Source of the DNA: Apteryx mantelli
Taxonomy: Eukaryota > Chordata > Aves > Apterygiformes > Apterygidae
Reading direction: 5' to 3'
Length of the DNA stretch: 64,000 nucleotides
Assembly: GCF_036417845.1 (NCBI RefSeq)
Contig: NC_089982.1
Location: 70,631,684 to 70,695,683, forward strand
In this document: one piece after another, positions 23,201-35,200 of the stretch
How the letters are laid out: each line of letters begins with the position of its first letter
Numbering within the stretch: the stretch's first letter is position 1
Notes under the pieces: generated by a model
Seen by the model: only the letters and a program-made list of their open reading frames with translations
Databases searched by the model: none
What the model was told of the DNA's origin: nothing
Program-made: the position numbers and the translations under genes

Positions 23201-26200
23201 AGTCCCTGCAAAGATTATTTTCAAAGGAGAGATCTTTCATTCTAGGTGTCCCATAACAATTAATGTTTTGGCTATTTCTTTTTCTTTAAACCTTTTTCTG
23301 GTCCAACTCTTTCATGTTTTGTCTTCATGCTGATGGAAGGTGGAAAGTGCCTAAACAGAAAATGTGACTACTGCACTAAAGGAATAAACCTAGTCTTGGG
23401 TAGCTGCAGTGTGTGAGGATTTTCTGTAGAAGACTTGCATTATCTATTTGGTCTTCCTGACTAATAACAACCTTGAGGAAGCTAATTATAAAACTTCCAT
23501 TCTTTCAACTACCGTTTCAGAAAATTAGGGAGCTTTTTGTACGTGTGAAAGAAGTTCATTGATCATTACTATTATCTGATCCACTGCTGTATAATTTCTT
23601 CATTGGAATGGTGATATTTTCTGTCAGGAGGGTTAATTTCATGTCCCTGCTATTGTAGCCTGCTCCCTTGGCAGCAGTTGCTGCTCCGCAATTTCACATC
23701 TCCAGTAATTGCACTTCACTTAGCTCCCTATTCTCTGATTAAAGTGCACCCTGTTTAGATGACTCCTACAGTTTCCTATCATGCTCATAGCTGTTCATCT
23801 CCTTGTCCTGTTTCCTATTGCAGCTCTATCCCTCTCTCACATTACCCCTCTTTGCACCCAGTATAACCTGAGACTCATTTCTAGGCAGTCTCGTAGCTCA
23901 TCCTTTAAACTATGATTAAAGCAGTGCATGCTCCAAGTCTGCTGTGACCTTAAATGCACTTACCTTGTATTTGCCTCTTGTTTCATTTTATGTGTTGCTG
24001 GAGGCAGGGCCAGAGTATTCTAGGATAAGCTGGAAATGTAGAGTATTTCTTTTGCTTTTAATCACTCTAACTGGAGAAAGAGTCAGTGAGAATGGAAGAT
24101 GGTCATGCTGGGGAGAGGAAATAGCATAGTAAAGGCAGAAGAGGGTGAAAGGGCAGATTACCATAGCAGATGAGAAGTAAAAATGCTTCAGCAATTTAGT
24201 ATGCATTTGTCATGTTTAACCTCCATTCAAACAAGTTCTCCTAGCCTTTGTTAGAATAACAGGTTCTGGGACATCATTTTGCGTGTCAGCAGGGAGGAAC
24301 AATTGCCAGGCTCCTTTTTTTCCTTACGCAAAGAAATGGCTGATGGCCTAAGATTTTGGGTTTTGAACATGAGGTTCAAGTATTTCTTTAATGCAGATGA
24401 ATAAACATGCAGTTGAACAGAGAATTTTCTTTTACCATCTCTGTAATACAAGTAGGTGGTCTTATGCGAGAGCTTCAGAGCAGGGGGAGTGGAGACGCAG
24501 CTCAGGAGTTCTGCTCGGAGAGAAGAGGGACCCACTGTTCTCCAGAGAGAGGCAAAGGATGGAAGCTGAAGCAATTTGATGTTTCTGGTAACTCAGAGAA
24601 GAAAACCTGGGAATTGCATAGGGAGAAAACTTCTTCCCTCAACATTTTGGCAAGCTGTCAGAGAAGGCCAATTTTTCCCCTCTTAGTTCGGAGACAGGGA
24701 TTGTGGCCCCAGTCTGCCTGAAGGAGACCTTGTAAAGAAGGGAGTGAACTCTTCTGACCATTAATAGAGCTCTTAAACAGCTTGAATTTGGAGGTGGAGA
24801 GGAATGATATAGACTGTAGAAGGGAATGCATGGACTAGACTCCTCATCTGTAGGCTGAAGTGGTCTCCTATTGTGCAATAAGTGGGAAGACCTCCTCAGC
24901 TCTGAGACTTCCCATCTGGCCTACAGAGTGAGTTTCCTTCTTGCTCTGTGGAAGGAGGCAAGGATCCTCCTCATGGGGTGAGCAACGCAACAGGACCCAC
25001 TCTGCGCTCTCTGCATTAATGTGCATGTTGGATTCTTCTGCCGTCAACGTGACTGAGCTCCCACCTAGCTCTGCAGTAGAACTGGAGCCGAATGATAGCT
25101 CTAGGATTAGGGACAGTATGAGCAGAAGCATTAAGTAATTATGTGGCAGTAAAGGGCAGGAGCCTAGGTCACCTGCTGGAGGAGACACCTCTTCAATGGG
25201 TGTTAAATCTGACCATAGATTAAAGTTAATGGCAAGAGGCTTTCTAAGTTTGGGGGGTAGCAACCAAAGCCACACTGAAGTCAAATGAAGCATTTTAAAA
25301 TATCATTAAACTGAACTTAAGTAAAACTTGTTCTAAGATGCCCAAAAGATTTTGTTGTCTCTGAGGAATCTGAACTACATGCCATACAGCTTTTCTGGTG
25401 TACGTTTTTACAGGACTTGCAGTTGTTTATACATCTAAGTCATAATTAGAGAGGAAAAAAAACAAGCTTGAAACCATTTTAACTCATTAATTTCAGACTA
25501 ATAGATAGTTTCCAATATTGCTATTTATTTAGGACACTAAATGTGGTCAAACTGACCCATATTCAGAGAAACACTGAACTGTTAAGTGTGTGCATAGTCT
25601 GTTGACTCTATAATAGGTGAAGGGAAATGGGATGAAATACTGTGATGTGAGTTAGAATGAGATGGTATTAAAATGATTATTAACTTATGTGTATTATCTA
25701 TTTAATTCTCCACTGCTGTTACAAAGATCTCCATTCAGTATGAGTTGAATGCTTCAGTCCTGGTAGTTACTGGTTTGCTTGAAGGCTTTTTCATAATAAA
25801 AGCGTAATATGTTGTATTATGCATAAAAGGATAAATTAATTTCAGTTATAATTTGAATAATACTGGAGTTACACTATGACTGAACTGACTCAGTGGAATT
25901 GTTTGAGTGAAGATCAAGTGTAGCATTCCCAAAGGTTTTATTCCAACTGTTTTCCTGTCACCTAGATTTGAAAAGCTTTCTTGGCAGATTTTATAACTAA
26001 TTTATCTTGGTACTTAATAGCCAGACAGCTTATTTTTAAAACTCTATTTTTGCTATTCCTTTCTGTAAAGTGGTTCTAAGAAGGAAGCCTAGTAGTGACC
26101 TCATTTTCTTGCCTGAGTAATACAATATGGAGTGTGTTTGCACAGTACTCATGCTATCAAGCAGTTGGTGATGATGTTTTCTTAACGGAGCTCCTCAGGG

Positions 26201-29200
26201 AGGTGCTTAGTATTTCGCCACAAATTGCACTGGTAAATTAACAGTTCATCTGGCTAGTTAGTTTTACTAGGCCAGATGGCATTTTGCATGTGCGATGAGA
26301 GCAAGAAGGAGACAGAGTAAAGCAGTAATGTAATTAGCCTTGTAAATGAGCCTCACAAGGTAAATCTGTTTAACCCTAGTGACAAAATGTGCTCTGCTCT
26401 AAAGCCTTGGATTACTGGTCCTCTGAAACAATGTGTGCAGCTGGCCAATCACAGATTTGAGAAGTAATCCAGTTAATTTGGAAATAGAGGACACCACTCT
26501 TTGTCTACACCTGCCTAGCCTTTTTATATTTGAAAGGGAAATCGGACTCGAGGTGGTGAATCAGCTATGAGGTACTCTGCCAGTAATGCAGAATAGAGTC
26601 GTGGGGAGTTACCTTAGTTCAAGTTTAAATAAAAACTTATTTTAATACTGGAGCTGTTCTAGCTAAGGAAGAAAGGAGATCCATAAAAGCAAACCAAGAT
26701 CTCGGGAAGAGGAGTGAATTAAATGCTAGCTGAGGTGTCTCCTCCCTGTGCTACAGTGAGCAGTGTCACAACCTGATGCTTGTGTTTGCATGGCAAATGT
26801 GTTGAAGGTTTTGTCAATAACAAAAATTAGCTTTCTTACGTGCCTCCTGGTGATGTTTTCATTTCCCTATTAAATAATTTATTTTTAAATAAACAGTAAG
26901 CATAATTATAGAATATTTTAGAATAATTTAGATTCAAAGGGACCTCTGGAGGTCTTGTCATCCAAATCCTTCTCAAAGCCAGGCCAGCTTCAAAGCTAGA
27001 TACAATGTGGAAGTTAGGTTGCTTAGGACTTTTCCTTAGCTTCTCTGGGCAACTGGCACCAGTATTTGACTACCTTCACACAGCAGGTCGGTGCCAGCTT
27101 ATGCAGCTGAGGATCGTAGAAGCTATTTCCTTTTCCTCCTTCCCATCAAATTTTGATTTAAATTTGTAGAAGTAGCTCTCTAGTGACTCTTCTGCAGTGT
27201 ATTATTATACAATGCTAAATGGTTGAATGAATATGTAAACCCAGGGTTGTTTTTTTAGCCCTTTTCCTATTGTTAAAAGACATCTAGCTGTAGAGAAAAT
27301 TCATTGCATTATATATCCTGTGCACCAAATGTTTCTTAAACTTACTCATTTGGGAGGTATATAGATTTAAACAAAAAGAAGAAAGAAATTTGATTTCTGC
27401 TGAAGAAATTGCCTAACACAGTTGGTGCAAATTACACTTTTTGAGTTTGTGCAACACTGCCTCATTTGATTACATACTTTGCTGCTGAACCCCCCCTGCG
27501 AAATGCCCATGCTGTGAGGTACCATGGCCTCCCTCTGCCCTCGATGCAGGGAGGACTTGGTTGGTCCCTGTGTGTGAGACACCTGAGAACTGCAGCTGTG
27601 GATCAGGTGTGTGTTGCCCGTGAGGTTGTGTGCCCTTTCTTTCAGTGATCTCTTGATATTCAAGATGCTTAATAGCAGTGCTTCAGAATATTTGCAAGGA
27701 TTGTAACTCTTCTGTTCTTACAGAATGGCTATTTTACATATGTTTTAGTCTGATTTCTGCTAGTGAGGGATTCAGCCTTATCTTCTAGCATGTGTATAGT
27801 CTTCCCAAACTGAGGTTGCCTCACTACAGAGAGTCCTTGGTCATCTACTGTTAGCATCCTTTCTGCATCTTAGAATACACTTCCCTTCTGTTGATGACTT
27901 GTGGCTTGACAGTCCTGTGATATGTTAACAGATTATTTTTCTTTTTTAATTTACAGTCTTGGTGGCTACAGTTCTTTGCGTGTTTTATTTCCTTCAAAAC
28001 AGTTTTCTGTGAGGATTTCTCACAACCAGAGTTTGTTCAAACTACAGATCTGTCAAGTAAATATTCCTTTGGGGTGGGAGATGGAGTAGAAGACCAGAGA
28101 AGCTATTTGCTTGGGTGGTTATTATTGTGAGACTTGTGTAGAACTAGAGGAGCAGAGTAAGATCACATCCCCTGTGAACTCACTGAACATATTTCATGAG
28201 TGCTACAACTTGTTAGAGGGTTTGGATTTTGTTTTAGGTGGTAAATAACTATTTTTGAATCTGTGGGTCCTTTTTTGATGCACAGGACGGGTAACTTCAG
28301 GTTTCCTCAAAAAAGTCCTTTGCCAGTCTAGTGATAGGGCAGTAGCACCACCAAGCCCAGCTCTGTACGAACATGATGGGCGGGGGGACAGAGTGCTCCC
28401 ACCTAATCCGCTCCTTTTCCCCAATAGGAGGCGAGAGGCTCAGTCAGTCATCTCTCCCAAATGCCCAGATGTTGCTGCTTTGCTCCATCCTAGGCTGTGT
28501 ATGACTTGGACCTGCTGATGCCCCCTCTGTGGCAGAGGGTTTGCAGAGCTGCAGGGGCCCTTTTGAAGTGCAGGGTCTCACAGGCATGGCCAGGAGCCAC
28601 AGTTGCCAGCATTGCCATCAGTGTTAATGAAGGCTCTGTAAGGGCAGGCTGGTAGTGTCCCAAAACTGGGATCCCTTCTTTGCAGCTTCTGGGATTTACT
28701 GAAAGAAACTAGTGTGGTGAAATGTTATTTGTAATGTTAAGTGGCACTATTTGTGTTAAGCCCTTACTTTATTTTTTAGTGGTGGCTGTACTATGTCTAT
28801 ATTGTGAATGAGGTAGAAATGAGCTTGTTGGATGGAGCTGCATTCACAGTAACTTGGCATGTCTTAGGCTTCCTGATTTGTTTTGGCTGTGTTCCATACT
28901 CTCATACAAGATCTGTTGGTCCCAGAGAGAGCACAAGTTTGCTTGATAAGAAGAGAAATTAGGGTAATGTTGGAAAGATAAGGACCTTCTTCCTTGTACC
29001 ATTCAGTCAAGAAGTTACTGTTAATATACTGATTTTGCACATTATGTATATAATTTCATATCTATGCACCTGTCATAAACATGATGAAGCAAAACTGCTA
29101 CCCAGATCTGTCCAGGTGATTTGATAAACTCATGATGAACTTTTCAAATATAATGCTTAATATACAGAGGGTGACCTTGAAAAACCTTTACTGCATTTCA

Positions 29201-32200
29201 GTGGGAACTGATTAACAGTACTAATAACCTGGTTATCTTCCAGGTTTCTCATAAAATATACAGTTAAATTGAAAATGTTGGTACTAAACAAGTTTATGGA
29301 AACACTAATGTGCTTGCCTATCCTGTTGATGTTTGTTCTTAATTTCATCGTGCCTATTTAAAGGTAGAATTCACACCAACCTCTCTCCCCATGTTTTCTA
29401 ATTTGTACAGTTTAAAACTCTGGAATATTCTTGCTTATTTTCAGATCTCATCAGAAAACTAGCACAGCAGAAGTTTGGGAATACACAGGGCGATTATCAA
29501 AAGGTAAATTGTTTATGTATATCTGCATAAAATAACAGAAGTATTGACTTTGAAATTCAGGGTTTTTTTTTACCTGAAGTAGCAAATAATATTTTAAACC
29601 TAGAACAACTAGATGCAAGAGTGAAATTTGTAACAAGTTTGATGGTTTCATATAAAACTTGGAACCAAAACCTTTCAAGAGGAGTAACAAAGGAAATTTC
29701 ATAAGCCAGTCTAAAGGAACTCTGTGCATAATTAAAGTTCCATTATAAACTCCAGCTGTAATTTGATTGTAGTGTCTGTTGCACAAAGATTGAAGGCTCT
29801 TAGATAAAAGCAATATTTTTCAGCACAAAAATTGCTTAAAGAGAGAGTTCTCATGTGGCTCAGTTCTCATGTGGCTTTCGGCTACTGCCCTCTAAAAGCT
29901 GAATTCATATGCTGGTTCTGATGCCTTTGTAAAACTGAGTTTCCATAGCCTGCTATCAAGTATATTTTAGTTTATGTAATGTGCAAATTCATATCAAGTA
30001 CATTTTCCATTCTCTCTTTAGGTTTGTGATTATCCTGTAACAGTTGAAATTCTCATGATATCTGATAGCAGGAGAAGGCAGAATCTAGCATGGATGTAAT
30101 TTTAGGGCTTTCTCAAGGACAGTACCCCCATCCTTCAGGCAGTGCCGCTGGTCGAGGTCCTGCAGTAGGAACATTAAGCAGGACCAAACAATGGACAAGT
30201 TACTTGGTGTGAGCTATTTGCTTGCAGTCCCTTCAATATGCTGTACATGTCAGGTAGACGATTATGGAATTTGGTATACAGTCACTAAGCTCTTGCCTTG
30301 GATCAGGATAACCTGAATAATCTTGGGATTTGAAAGTGGAAGGCCTTGGGCTACCATGTTCTTCTGATAACCAGCCTATCACTCCAGTAGTTTGATGTCC
30401 TCTTCATGACATCCGAGTGCATGGGCCTTGTCCTCATGCTGTGTCAAGACTTTTCCTAATCATGTGTGCTTGTTTGGTGAGGCTTTGTGATAGTGATGCA
30501 TCACAGTTTGTGTCTGCCCACCTCAGGTGGGACGGAGGATAAGTTGGTTGGCAGAGTCTTTGGACAAAACTATTAGACCATATGTACTATCCAGTACTGT
30601 GAGTATAATACTGTAGTAACTAGTACAAAAGTCGTGGGAACTTTGAGACCAGTGAAAGCTATAATCTTGTGTAGTAAAAGCACTTGTTAAACTACTGTAT
30701 GAGTATAGAGTGGCAAATACAATATTGGCTTTACTTAAGAAAAGTGGCAGGCCATTTACAGGTCCGAGTTCTGACATGAATACAATGCAACACTTTAAAA
30801 CAAATTTGAAAAAAGAAAATACTTCAGAACATAAAAAGTGCATCATAAGACTGAAGCATCAGTGAGAGGTGGCCATAAGGAGATAAATATGTTTGTAGAG
30901 GTAAGTATGGTTGCAGATGTATCATTTGAGGAATTTCTAATGTGGATAGGGAAATAAGAATGTCACTGTAGGGTGCTGATAAGTAATTGGAAATGTTGCA
31001 TGTGGTTTTGGTCACTTAGATTCAGGAAGAATGAACTCAGACTAGGACATATTCAGAGAATATCTGTTAGGATGATTTTGGAAATAAAGTTTTTAAGAGG
31101 ACACTGGAAGAGTTTGCTTAGCTTAAGTGAAAAATTGAAGAGGGGATGTGATTACTCATTATATATGTGGAGGGGAAACACCAGGAAGAAAGGACAACTA
31201 TTTGGGCAAAAGATGGTATTAGCATAGAAAGAAAAGGGCAGAAACAGGCCATGTGTAAATACATGTCAGAGGAACAGACTTGCTAACTCACTGACTGCTA
31301 GGAACAACCCTTCAATAGCGAGAACAAGAAATTTAACTGCATTTAATATTTATTCTGTTAAATTTCTGCTGTCATTTCTCCTTATCATTTTACTTATTTG
31401 TTGGATTGTGCGAGTGATCCAGGAGGCCTTTCTCAATGGGACTGCACCGTAGCTGCTTTCACAGCCTCTGTCAGGGATAGAAATCTGCTGGGATGAGCTG
31501 GCAGCTGAGTGCAGCTGCTGTGTGTCCTCCAAGGCAGACAGCTCGCTGCTGCTGCCCTGCTTAGTGCTGCTGGGACACGTGCTTGCTTAAAACAGTCAGA
31601 ATCATACTTGGTACCATATTTTTATATGAGAATATTTATATTCCTCCCATAAAAGTATGATACCAAATATGATTTTTGAATGTCTTAATTATATTGTACA
31701 GTAGAAGTTTCATAAAGATATATGTGATACTTGAGAAAAATATCTCCTAAAACTTGGTAAAACTTCTGATTCTCACACATTAACACATCAGACTTTGGGT
31801 TGAGGGTTCTCTCAGTTTTTCGCTATTCTGCTTCCCTTTTCTCTTCCACTTATAAGAAAAGGGAAATTGTTATGAGGTGTGAACTTGTCATATAGAGATG
31901 AATGGGAAAAATGCAATAAATTCTATTTTTATTGTGAAAGCAAAGGGAAATGAGGCTCTTCTGAAATTCCTGTCATTGAAAACTGTGCTTTCATTTTTTT
32001 TTTCTGAAAATACAGATGAGGAAATCAGTTAGGAACCTGCTAAATAGACTTCTTAGGTCTTTCTTGAATGCCTTTTCTTTGTTACTTTTGAATAATTCAA
32101 AGGAAACCCCTATGTAATTTCTTAAAAGTGTAGGTGAATTTTGTATGTAATATGTTTTAAAAACTGCTGTGTGTTCCAAAACTGCTGTTGGAACAGCTCA

Positions 32201-35200
32201 TCCTTCTTATGCCAAAATAAAATTAGAATTACAAAGTTAGTCAGGAGTATAATGGAACAGTTATGACAGGTGGATTTCACAAAGAAATTGTTAAACTGCA
32301 AAGTAATTCAATCTCTGGCCTTCTCTTCTGTGAGATGTCTTGGGAATTATAAGAAACAGATTTTCAGTACAGAAATAATTGGTCTTTTGTTGCTTTAAGT
32401 TGGAAATATTTATGTTGGACAAATCCTAGATTCCTTTCACTTACCAAGCAAACCAGAAATCCTCTGCTATATATTTTATTGTGAATAATTTTCCTTACTT
32501 AGTGGCGCTTCTATGTGTTATTTTACTTTAGTAGCTTTTTATTTTTTTATTATTATTATTTCTGTATTTTTAATTTTCAGTTACAGTTAATTGTTCATTG
32601 CTCTCATGATTTGTTTTTGTGCGTGCTGCCTGTGCATTGTACACATTCTCCGTCTGTTTTGACTTCCACAGCCAGAAAATGTTGTCCTGACTCTTCAGGT
32701 AATGTCTTACGGTGTATCTGGTAGATGTATAGCTTTGAAAAAAACCTAACATCTATATGCACTACTCCTATTAAAACATCCATAACCGGTTTTAATGTTA
32801 TTTTAAATAGTGTTTTTTCATCTAACGTATTTTAAAATCTATGCTGACCAAAAATTTCTTAAGGGCTCAGTTAACTAGAAAAGAGAATAAGTATATTTTT
32901 TTGTGGGTTACTATGTAATTATTTTGCAAAATCTAGCCAAATTCTTCTGCCAAAGCATCTAATTCATATTCTTCAGAAGGCATAACAGTTATTAAGCAGC
33001 GGTTAATAATAAAACTAGGCTTCACCCCAGAATTGGTAATTAGGTCAGAAATTTGCAGCTCTGCTAATGGTGATGGCTGCTGTACTTGGATCAGCTGGTC
33101 ACGAGGGATTGTGAGGAAGGGCGTCGGGAAGGCTGGAACTGGAGCACGATCCAGAGCTTGTGAGGAACCAAAGCCCATTTAGCAGGATGATGTGCTGCCT
33201 TCGTGGCGTCTGGCTACTGCCAGGTTGCCCCTGCGCTGGCAGGTGTGTGAAGCGAAGGGACTGGGGCTGGCAGACTGGCCGCTGGGCCCCCGGTGCCCGT
33301 GCTGCTGCCGGCGGAGACGCCAGCAAGGCTGTCGCGTTGCCCCAGCCTGCTTTGTGCTTTCATGCTCTTGACAGCCGTCTTCTAGTTGCTGCTGTTTTAT
33401 TATTTGGCAACAGAATAAGTGTTTTTACCTGAGATGGCTGAAAATCCACTCCTTTCTTTTCCAGTCCTTGAGTAGTGTTGCTTTCTGGAGAAAACTCCAC
33501 CAGCGCAATCTGTGTCCCAGTGAAGACCTTCCCTTTACTGTTCATAATAATCTCTCTGCCCACAACTGCATAAACGAGTGACCCCCACCCTGGCGAAGTA
33601 CTGCTCTAGTCAGGCTTGCTGGAACCAGACATGAGAAACAATAGATCTGTGGTCCGGGAAATCCAGTGTGTTCATTTCTAATCTGTTTCAGTTGCATCAG
33701 TTTGCATTCATTTCCTTTGAGCATATTTCTCTCTTAGAATTCATTCCTGCAGTTTGCCTATCTAATATTCTAGTTAAATAATTATTAGCTATCAGTATCT
33801 ACAATGTTATGTATCTTTTTGTTAGAAAAATTGTTGATTATTGAAAAAGCACCAAGTCCATAACCTCAGTAACTTAGTAGATGCTTTAGTCTTTAATATG
33901 ATTTTTTTTCTTAATTATTTCCTCTATATTGATTGCAGTTACTGTGTGATATCTATTACCACTATTTTTGTCTGAATTACAGGCCATCTACTATGAAATC
34001 GGTTTTATAGTCTCCGCAGCCTTGGGACTGCTATTTATTTTGTTACTGCCTCTTGTGGGACTTTGCTTCTGTATGTGTCGTTGCTGTGACAACTGTGGTG
34101 GGGAAATGCATCAAAGACAGAAGAAAAATGCTGACTGTCAGAGGAGCTGTTTTGCAACATTTCTTTTTGTTGCTTCTTTAATAATAAGGCAAGTGTAATA
34201 AAGAGAACAATTCTAAGATTGGTATAGCCCTAATTTTGCAGTGTTACATGACATAATGTTTCATTTACTGTATTAGCCTGCAGGTGCAGAAATTATTTTT
34301 TTAGACTAATATACATGCTTATTAAAGAAAATATGACTGCATTATAAAAATGCTACTGTTGATGTTCAGTGGTCATTATATACTTTCTTGAGAGGCTTTG
34401 AGTTGTGAAACATGAAATATTATTAAACTAGAGTTTAGCAAATGAGGCTTTTGCCAGTATTGAAATGGCAATTAGATTGTTACGTTAAACTCATGAACAG
34501 AAGATACTGTGTTTTGTGTTCAATTACCATTCCACAGAGTATTTAGGGTACAAGGTACTGTTTTGTTCTTGATAGTGTAGTGGTGGTGAGAAAAGCAATT
34601 CTGTGTGACCTCCTTGTGTATTTTTTTTTTGTCCTTCAGATTTCTTGTATGTTCAAAATAAGGGGTTTTCTTCTGGACACCGATTGAGTTGTTTAAACCA
34701 TGTGTGCACTCACTGTAAATTACTTGAGTTTGGAGATGTTTTTGCACTAGTAGTATTAAGAGCACACCATGTTCTGTCCTGGGTGTATAATGGTCGATTT
34801 GTTCTTCACACTCCATAGTTTTGCTCAGCTATGATGGCTCAGGGCAGTGCTCCTGCTGTTTTATCCACACTGTTGGGTTTAGTTTAGTTTTGTTATCCCA
34901 TTGATGGTTCAAAATACATTGTTTGCTCTTATTTTTTTTCTATTTTCCATCTTCAACTTTGGTTCTTCACCTGCCTACTTTCTTAGTTTGTGATTATTCT
35001 TCAACAAAATGTTGTCTTTTGATCTGTAATGTATGAATGTTCAGTCAAGTGAGACTTGCTTTGTCACTTCACTGTAACCCAGACTTTCTGGTTTTTGACT
35101 ACTTTCTGTCATGACAAATTGAGGCCTTTCTTATGCTCAAATGTAGACATGCTAATATCAAATATAGGATCATGTTCTTCTCTCTAAGTCATCGCTAACA

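Larger units (their letters stand above)
14298..29444 (+). other. PROM1: Intron 2 (15.1 kb)
   Basis: The largest intron in the window, GT-AG, phase 1. Contents I can see are a T17 run (17694-17710), a CpG-rich mini-island (17030-17285) with an X-box-like site, a perfect 24-nt palindrome (17912-17935) and a CR1 fragment on the minus strand (26900-27090). Several open frames of 60-140 codons occur, including minus-strand 24868-25293 and plus-strand 19763-20134, but none is recognisable. The rest shows nothing I can name. Confidence 0.85.
29504..32671 (+). other. PROM1: Intron 3 (3.2 kb)
   Basis: GT-AG intron, phase 0. It contains a small tandem duplication of GTTCTCATGTGGCT around 29848-29876, a sense-strand CR1 remnant (about 30985-31300) and the large palindrome at 31587-31688. 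Nothing else is recognisable. Confidence 0.85.

Noticed and set aside
24868..25293. 141-codon minus-strand open frame in intron 2
   Set aside because: No recognisable domain, and overlapping + strand frames of similar quality suggest composition rather than coding.
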